DNA from: DASTHS01 sp035718085
Lineage (GTDB): Bacteria > Actinomycetota > Acidimicrobiia > Acidimicrobiales > Palsa-688
DNA: 17,234 nucleotides
Reading direction: 5' to 3'
NCBI GenBank assembly: GCA_035718085.1
Contig: DASTHS010000188.1
Location: 1 to 17,234, forward strand
Shown: one piece after another, positions 12,701-17,234 of the stretch
How positions within the stretch are numbered: the stretch's first letter is position 1
How the letters are laid out: each line of letters starts with the position of its first letter
Made by a program: the position numbers and the translations under genes
The notes under the pieces: generated by a model
What the model saw: the letters and a program-made list of their open reading frames with translations, nothing else
What the model was told of the DNA's origin: nothing
Database searches by the model: none

Positions 12701-14380
12701 TCAGCTGCCAGCGACGGGCGCAGGCAGCCCGACGGTGGGCGCAGCGCCGGGCACCGGGTCGTCGGCGCTGCGGGCGACGACGGTGCGGTCGCGGCCCGAC
12801 TGCTTGCCGACGTAGAGGGCGCCGTCGGCCAGCCGTTCGAGGCGGTCGAGGGTGGTGGCGTGCTCGGGGTAGGCGGCCACCCCGAAGCTGGCCGTGAGGC
12901 GCACCTCCGTGCCCGGCAGGCGGATCTCGGCGATGCCGCGGCGCACCCGCTCGGCCAGCTCTGCGGCCGGGGCGGCGTGCACGCCGGGCAGCAGGATGGC
13001 GAACTCCTCGCCGCCGTTGCGCCCGGCGAAGTCGGTGCCCCGCAGGTTCCCCCGGAGCACCGTGCCGACGGCGGCCAGCGCCTGGTCGCCGACCGGGTGG
13101 CCGTAGTGGTCGTTGAGCTGCTTGAAGTGGTCGAGGTCGAGCACCACGAGCGCCAGCGGGCTGCCGGTCGCCACCGCCTGGGCGAACAGCCGCTTGGCGG
13201 TGTCGGTCACCGCCCGCTTGTTGGGCAGGCCGGTCAGGCCGTCGGTGGCCGCCCGCAGCTCGGCGACGGCCAGGTTCCGCAGGTTGGCGAGCACCGGGGC
13301 GGCCTGGCTCACCGACTCCAGGGTGCGCTGCTGCTCGTGGGTCTCCAGCGGCCGGTCGCGCTCGAGGAGCACGGCGCCGATGACCTCGCCGCCGACGGTG
13401 AGCGGCGCGCACGTCGAGGCGCCGTCGCACGCCGAGCACACGGCGCACTCGAGCAGCCGGGGCGGGCCGGCCCCCCGACTGTGGGGGCCCGCCGACCGTA
13501 CGGCCAGGCAGGAGGTCGGTTCGGCGCCAGCCAGCGCGTCCCGCAGACGTGACCCGGCCGGGAGCCCGGTCACCGCCTCGAGGCGATCGGCGCTGTTGTT
13601 GCGGTTCAGCACCACCGCGGTGGCGCCCGGCACGGTGCGCTCGAGGTGGCGCTGCAGCAGCCGGTGCGCCTCCACCTCGTCGGTCGCCAGTTGCAGGGTC
13701 TCGGAGAACTCCGCCTGCTCGCCCACCGGCTGGAGGGCCCGCCGCACCCTCCGGGAGAGCACCAGCATGGCCAGCAGCGCCGACAGGGCCCCGGCGGCCA
13801 CCAGGCCGCCGATGATCCACGCGTCGTGGCGGAGGGCGCCCCCGTCGGCGGCCGTCGCGGCCGCTGCCTCCGCCGGCTCGCGGGCCAGCAGGGCCTGCAT
13901 GTCGGTGTCGATCGGGTCGTAGGCACTCGAGAGGGTCGATGCCGTCTGCCCCGACGGTGTCGAGCCGGCTGCGCCGGTGGCGACGGCGTCGAGCCGCTCG
14001 CGCAGCACGGCCCACTCCTCCGAGACGCGGGCCGCGGTGGCGCCCTCGGCGCCATCGTCGCTGGCGTGGTCGCGCTGCAGGTCGAAGAGGGCGGCGTCGG
14101 CGGCCCTGAGCAGGGTGCCGCTAAGGGCCCGGGCGGCTCCCTGCCCCGCCGGGCCCCCGCCGAGGGCGACCTCGCCGGCGGCGTAGGCGTCGGCGACGGC
14201 CTGCACGGCGCTGGCGGTCGCCTGCTCGGTCACCATCTGGTCCCGGCTGACGAGCCGGCCGGTGGCCGCCGCCCGGTCGGCGGCGGCCACGCCGATCGCC
14301 CCGGTGGCGAGCAGCAGCACCACCGCGACGGCGCAGATCACCCGCAGCGGGGCGATGGCATGGTGGGAGAGGGTCGGCAT
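12701..14380 (-). CDS. Membrane-bound GAF-GGDEF diguanylate cyclase
   Basis: A 559-residue two-pass membrane sensor predicted to make c-di-GMP. Helix 1 is at about 11-33, followed by an Ala-rich extracytoplasmic domain (about 34-186) rich in helix formers, as in four-helix-bundle sensors, and helix 2 at about 187-208. A short linker leads to a GAF-like domain (about 225-370). This has a cysteine cluster, Cys312, 315, 318 and 324 (CAVCSACDGASTC), with Cys291 before it. The GGDEF domain (about 375-535) has GGEEF at 456-460 and an intact RGTD I-site at 447-450. DGLTGLPNKRA and DLDHFKQLNDHYGH are also present. Synthase activity with product inhibition is expected. No Shine-Dalgarno is seen before the ATG. 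It is followed by a convergent zinc-finger gene. Confidence 0.92.
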   Translation of the reverse strand: MPTLSHHAIAPLRVICAVAVVLLLATGAIGVAAADRAAATGRLVSRDQMVTEQATASAVQAVADAYAAGEVALGGGPAGQGAARALSGTLLRAADAALFDLQRDHASDDGAEGATAARVSEEWAVLRERLDAVATGAAGSTPSGQTASTLSSAYDPIDTDMQALLAREPAEAAAATAADGGALRHDAWIIGGLVAAGALSALLAMLVLSRRVRRALQPVGEQAEFSETLQLATDEVEAHRLLQRHLERTVPGATAVVLNRNNSADRLEAVTGLPAGSRLRDALAGAEPTSCLAVRSAGPHSRGAGPPRLLECAVCSACDGASTCAPLTVGGEVIGAVLLERDRPLETHEQQRTLESVSQAAPVLANLRNLAVAELRAATDGLTGLPNKRAVTDTAKRLFAQAVATGSPLALVVLDLDHFKQLNDHYGHPVGDQALAAVGTVLRGNLRGTDFAGRNGGEEFAILLPGVHAAPAAELAERVRRGIAEIRLPGTEVRLTASFGVAAYPEHATTLDRLERLADGALYVGKQSGRDRTVVARSADDPVPGAAPTVGLPAPVAGS

Positions 14381-14407
14381 CGGCGGGGGGCGCCCAGCAC
14401 CACAGGA

Positions 14408-14442
14408 TGGGCGACCTCCTCATCGACCGGGAGCAGCGCCCA
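14408..14442 (-). other. Nested stem-loop in the leader of the membrane GGDEF gene
   Basis: TGGGCG (14408-14413) pairs with CGCCCA (14437-14442), and within it CTCC (14416-14419) pairs with GGAG (14430-14433). It begins 28 bases upstream of the GGDEF start codon, in a 275-base spacer that otherwise holds no gene. I see no match to the c-di-GMP-I riboswitch core, but the leader could be structured RNA. Nothing else in the spacer could be assigned apart from the tandem repeat near the next gene. Confidence 0.35.
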
Positions 14443-14581
14443 GCTGAGCCCACCGGCGGACGACGGGGGATCTGCGCGCCCGCACCGTTCCTCCGGGTGA
14501 CCCGCTGCGCCCGAAGCGAGCGGTCTGGCGTCAGAGCGCCTTCCCGGGTGCTTCGCGACGTCTCGGGGAGTTGGGGCGCCC

Positions 14582-14668
14582 GGCCGCCGGCCTGCCGCGG
14601 CGGTCGGGTGGCGGCGTCAGGCCGCCGGCCTGCCGCGGCGGTCGGGGTGGCGGCGTCAGGCCGCCGGC
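14582..14668. repeat. 38/39-bp direct repeat overlapping the 3' end of the GST gene
   Basis: 14582-14619 and 14620-14658 are the same sequence except for one G inserted in a G run (GGGTGG against GGGGTGG). A third copy begins at 14659 and matches for ten bases (GGCCGCCGGC). The second unit ends with the GST gene's stop codon, so the array is a duplication of the gene's last codons and stop, repeated into the spacer. Each unit can fold (GGCCGCC with GGCGGTC). Possibly a duplicated terminator or a slippage product. Confidence 0.85.
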
Positions 14669-15666
14669 AGCGGGGTGTGGTCGGGGTCGACCGCCTCGCC
14701 CTCGGCGGGCGGCCCGGGCGGGGTGCCGTCGCCGAAGGGGCGGCCGCCGAGCGCCTCGCGCCCGTGCGGGGCCAGCCAGCCGGCCAGGTCGGGGCCCAGG
14801 GGCACCACCCCCGTTGGGTTGATGTCGCGATGCACCTCGTAGTAGTGCCGTTTGACCTGCACGAAGTCGATGGTGTCGCCGAACCCCGGGGTCTGGAACA
14901 GGTCGCGGGCGTAGGCCCACAGCACGGGGATCTCGGTGAGCTTCGACCGGTTGCACTTGAAGTGCCCGTGGTAGACGGGGTCGAAGCGCGCCAAGGTGGT
15001 GAAGAGGCGCACATCGGCCTCGGTGATGGTGTCGCCCACCAGGTAGCGGCGGCGCTCGAGGCGCTCGGTGACCCGGTCGACGGCGGCGAAGAGCCGCCGG
15101 TAGGAGGCGTCGTAGCCGCGCTGGCTGCCGGCGAACCCGCACCGGTAGACCCCGTTGTTGATGTCGCTGTAGACCCAGGCGTTGACCTCGTCGATCTCGT
15201 CGCGGAGGTGCTCGGGGTACAGCTGCGGGGCGCCGGGCCGGTGGTGGTCGACCCATTCGAGCGACAGGTCGATGGTGATCTGGGGGAAGTCGTTGGTGAC
15301 CACCGCCCGGCTGGGCACGTCGACCATCGCCGGCACGGTGATGCCCTTCGGGTAGCCGGGGAACCGGGCGAAGTACGCCTCCTGCAGGCGCTCGTAGCCG
15401 AGCACCGGGTCGCGGCCCCCCGGGTCGAGGTCGAAGGTCCACGACCGCTCGTCGTGGGTCGGCCCGCACAGCCCCATGGAGATGGCCGGCTCCAGGCCGA
15501 GCAGGCGGCGCACGATGATGGCCCGGTTGGCCCACGGGCAGGCGCGGGCCACCACCAGGCGGTAGCGACCGGCCTCGACGGGCCAGCCATCCCGGCCGTC
15601 GCGGGTGATGCGGTCGCCGATGTACTTGGTGTCGCGGTTGAACTCGCCTGGCTCGACGTAGGGCAC
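14656..15666 (-). CDS. Xi-class GST / glutathionyl-hydroquinone reductase family
   Basis: A 336-residue protein of the YqjG/ECM4 family, which reductively removes a thiol from glutathionyl-hydroquinones. It has a thioredoxin-like N-terminal domain with the catalytic motif ACPWANRAIIVRRLLGL (42-58; Cys43), followed by FPGYPKGITVPAMVD and TIDLSLEWVD. A helical C-terminal domain contains DEVNAWVYSDINNGVYRCGF and RRYLVGDTITEADVRLFTTL, a near-perfect family signature. Many actinobacteria use mycothiol instead of glutathione, so the thiol partner may be mycothiol (inference). The C-terminal tail after about 300 is proline-rich and not conserved. The start is GTG, 26 bases after the stop of the preceding same-strand gene, with a weak GAGGG nearby. 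The 3' end overlaps a direct repeat. Confidence 0.92.
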   Translation of the reverse strand: MPYVEPGEFNRDTKYIGDRITRDGRDGWPVEAGRYRLVVARACPWANRAIIVRRLLGLEPAISMGLCGPTHDERSWTFDLDPGGRDPVLGYERLQEAYFARFPGYPKGITVPAMVDVPSRAVVTNDFPQITIDLSLEWVDHHRPGAPQLYPEHLRDEIDEVNAWVYSDINNGVYRCGFAGSQRGYDASYRRLFAAVDRVTERLERRRYLVGDTITEADVRLFTTLARFDPVYHGHFKCNRSKLTEIPVLWAYARDLFQTPGFGDTIDFVQVKRHYYEVHRDINPTGVVPLGPDLAGWLAPHGREALGGRPFGDGTPPGPPAEGEAVDPDHTPLPAA

Positions 15667-15692
15667 GCCCTCGGCCTACCACGGCCGCCCGG

Positions 15693-16601
15693 CTACCTGG
15701 CCGGGCCGGGGACCGGGCGGGGGGCCGGGTCGATGCGGGCGGCGCCGAGCACCCAGCCCTCCTCGGCCCGCACGGCGGGCAGGTCGGGCACGCCGGCGAG
15801 CAGCGGTGCCAGGCGGCCGGCACCGTCGAGGCGCTGCCACGCGGCGACCACGGCACGCACCTGCCGCTCGTCGCGGCACGTGCCTTCCTCCGCCTCGGGG
15901 GCGAACAGGGCGGGCCACGTCTCGGCGTGCACCACCAGCGGCCGGGCCGGGGGTGGCGCCACCGGCTCGAAGGGCCACACCCGGGTGCAGCGGGCGAGCA
16001 GCGGGTCGGTGCGGAGGCGTTCGAGCACCGGGATGCCGAGCAGCGTCTGGCTGCCGACCGCCCCGGCGTAGGCCAGCTTCCAGACGGCGTGGGGCCGGTG
16101 GCCGCCGGCGCGCAGGGCGGCCTCGGCGCCCCGCCACTCGGCCAGCGGGCCGGGCGCCGGGCGGGTGGCCGGAAGGTCGGGCACGGGCGGCGCGGCGGGC
16201 CGCCCCCAGAAGGGAGCACCGAGGCCGGCCCCGGCGAGGCGGCGGTTGAGGCGGGCGGCGACCTCGAAGCGGTCGCTCTGATTGGCGGCGTCGTCGGTGA
16301 CGGCGGCGGCCAGGTGCGCCCACACCCCCCGCCAGGTGGGGTCACCGGGGGCGACGGCGGCGGCGAAGCCCGCCGGGTAGCCGTGGCAGAAGTCGGTGCC
16401 GACCAGTGTGCGCTCGCCGGCGGCGACGGCGGCGGCCAGCTCCGCCCGCAGCCACCGCTCGGCGGCCCGCCGGGTGGCCAGGTTGGCCACCACCGGCGCG
16501 TGGGCGGGCCCGGCGACGCACACCCAGATGCTGTCGGGGCCGAGCGTCGGCCGGTTGGCGGCGCTCCAGTCGACCACCACGAAGCGGTCGAACCAACGCA
16601 C
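15693..16601 (-). CDS. RNase-H-like-fold 'VDWSAA' protein of unknown function
   Basis: A 302-residue protein that opens FDRFVVVDWSAANRPTLGPD. The strand-Asp-Trp-Ser start (Asp11) with a later GTDFCHGYPAGFA (68-80, Asp70) resembles proteins I remember from alphaproteobacteria, sometimes labelled cobalamin-biosynthesis CbiG, and the DUF429 group of predicted RNase-H-fold nucleases. AVWKLAYAGAVGSQTLLGIP in the middle is also typical. I see no support for a cobalamin role here. The start is placed at GTG 16601, just before the conserved strand. The frame is open to 16709, overlapping the DprE2-like gene, but that part is Ala/Pro-rich. No Shine-Dalgarno is obvious. It follows the DprE2-like gene by 26 bases and precedes the GST gene by 26, so these three may share a transcript. 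Confidence 0.65.
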   Translation of the reverse strand: MRWFDRFVVVDWSAANRPTLGPDSIWVCVAGPAHAPVVANLATRRAAERWLRAELAAAVAAGERTLVGTDFCHGYPAGFAAAVAPGDPTWRGVWAHLAAAVTDDAANQSDRFEVAARLNRRLAGAGLGAPFWGRPAAPPVPDLPATRPAPGPLAEWRGAEAALRAGGHRPHAVWKLAYAGAVGSQTLLGIPVLERLRTDPLLARCTRVWPFEPVAPPPARPLVVHAETWPALFAPEAEEGTCRDERQVRAVVAAWQRLDGAGRLAPLLAGVPDLPAVRAEEGWVLGAARIDPAPRPVPGPAR

Positions 16602-16627
16602 CTGCGGGCCGCTCGGGTCGGCCGGGT

Positions 16628-17234
16628 TCAGCCCGGCATCCGCCGCCACAGGGGGCGGGGCAGGTGGCGCAGCACGGCGAACACCCAGCGCAGGCCGCCC
16701 GGCACCCACACCACCTGCCGGCCGTCGCGCAGGGCGGCAACAGTGGCGGTGGCGACGGCCTCGACGGTGGTGGCCATGGGCGCCGGGGGCATGCCGGCGG
16801 TCATGCGCCCGTGGACGAAGCCGGGGCGCACCACCAGCACCGACACGCCGCTGCCGGCCAGGGCGTCGCCGAGCCCCTGGGCGAAGCCGTCGAGGGCCGC
16901 CTTGGTCGAGCCGTACACGTAGTTGGCCCGGCGCACCCGTTCACCGGCGACCGACGAGAGCACCACCAGGGTGCCGTGCCCCTGGCGGCGCAGCCGCTCG
17001 GCGGCGCCCAGCCCCGCCGACACGCCGCCCACGTAGTTGACCGTGGCCACCTCGACCGCCGCCGCCCGCCCGGCGGGCCCCGACTCGAAGTGGGCCTGGT
17101 CGCCGAGCACGCCGAAGGCGACGACGACGACGTCGACGTCGCCGCCCGCCAGCCGCCAGGCGTCGTCGAGGGCGGCGTCGTGGGTGGGGGGGTCGGCGGC
17201 GTCGAAGGCGCAGCATTCCACCGTGCCGGCACCG
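16628..17234 (-). CDS. dprE2: DprE2-like decaprenyl-phospho-2-keto-pentose reductase (5' end beyond window)
   Basis: About 202 C-terminal residues of an SDR-type reductase closely matching mycobacterial DprE2 (Rv3791). DprE2 reduces the 2-keto intermediate to decaprenyl-phospho-arabinose, the arabinose donor of the cell wall. Matching stretches include GGDVDVVVVAFGVLGD, VVLSSVAGERVRRANYVYG, TKAALDGFAQGLGDAL and, at the C-terminus, VLRHLPRPLWRRMPG. SSVAG supplies the serine and YGSTK the catalytic Tyr and Lys. The NAD(P)-binding N-terminus lies outside. In mycobacteria dprE1 sits directly upstream of dprE2; here that would be just beyond the right edge. The frame is open to the edge, so the gene is partial and not truncated by a stop. 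Confidence 0.88.
   Translation of the reverse strand, partial: GAGTVECCAFDAADPPTHDAALDDAWRLAGGDVDVVVVAFGVLGDQAHFESGPAGRAAAVEVATVNYVGGVSAGLGAAERLRRQGHGTLVVLSSVAGERVRRANYVYGSTKAALDGFAQGLGDALAGSGVSVLVVRPGFVHGRMTAGMPPAPMATTVEAVATATVAALRDGRQVVWVPGGLRWVFAVLRHLPRPLWRRMPG

Noticed and set aside
14381..14655. c-di-GMP-I (GEMM) riboswitch before the GGDEF gene
   Set aside because: The conserved GAAA-type tetraloop receptor context and the GACGCAAAGCC segment are not found on either strand.
14531..16345. 604-codon minus-strand frame across the GST gene
   Set aside because: Arg/Pro-rich shadow frame; the GST reading frame has a complete Xi-class signature.
1..17234. tRNA, rRNA, CRISPR, insertion sequence or phage remnants
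   Set aside because: No T-loop motif in a plausible cloverleaf, no spaced direct repeats of CRISPR type, and no transposase, integrase or phage-like protein in any frame.

Overview
This is a very GC-rich, densely packed stretch of chromosome from a high-GC Gram-positive bacterium. The right-edge gene is a clear DprE2-type reductase of decaprenyl-phospho-arabinose synthesis. There is also a 51-residue DUF6131-like membrane protein and a lysine-rich actinobacterial microprotein. These point to Actinomycetota, possibly an Acidimicrobiia-like lineage (inference from gene style only). No tRNA, rRNA, CRISPR array, insertion sequence or phage gene is visible.

Layout, left to right. 1-108: start of an unidentified gene that runs off the left edge. 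127-1833: NCS1 purine/cytosine-type permease with an eight-cysteine C-terminal tail. 2043-3005: soluble GAF-GGDEF diguanylate cyclase. 3139-4887: hotdog thioesterase and MGT/UGT-type glycosyltransferase, probably one transcript. 4953-5696: dienelactone hydrolase whose ribosome binding site and start codon lie in an 11-bp hairpin. 5810-6802 (+): 37-residue lysine-rich protein and an atypical crotonase-fold enzyme. 6849-8819 (-): SAM methyltransferase and a glutamate-1-semialdehyde-aminomutase-like class III aminotransferase. 8877-9212 (-): SnoaL/NTF2-like protein. 9388-9926 (-): a 2'-5' RNA ligase-like (2H phosphoesterase) gene broken by one missing base. 10092-11591 (+): DUF6131-like protein, a second SAM methyltransferase and a second hotdog thioesterase. 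11610-12422 (-): short-chain dehydrogenase. 12557-12691 (+): 44-residue RanBP2-type zinc-finger protein. 12701-14380 (-): membrane-bound GAF-GGDEF diguanylate cyclase. 14656-15666 (-): Xi-class GST / glutathionyl-hydroquinone reductase family. 15693-16601 (-): 'VDWSAA' RNase-H-like-fold protein. 16628-17234 (-): DprE2-like reductase, cut by the right edge.

Most genes look like independent housekeeping or catabolic enzymes: acyl-CoA and aromatic-type catabolism (crotonase, two thioesterases, SDR, dienelactone hydrolase), two c-di-GMP synthases and a cell-wall arabinan precursor enzyme. I found no coherent new defence or mobile system. The most interesting features are small and structural: the start-site hairpin of the hydrolase gene, the one-base lesion in the RNA-ligase-like gene, a compound palindrome at 9315-9375, the stand-alone RanBP2 finger, the cysteine-rich permease tail and tandem repeats next to genes. 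All family calls were made by reading motifs without database searches.
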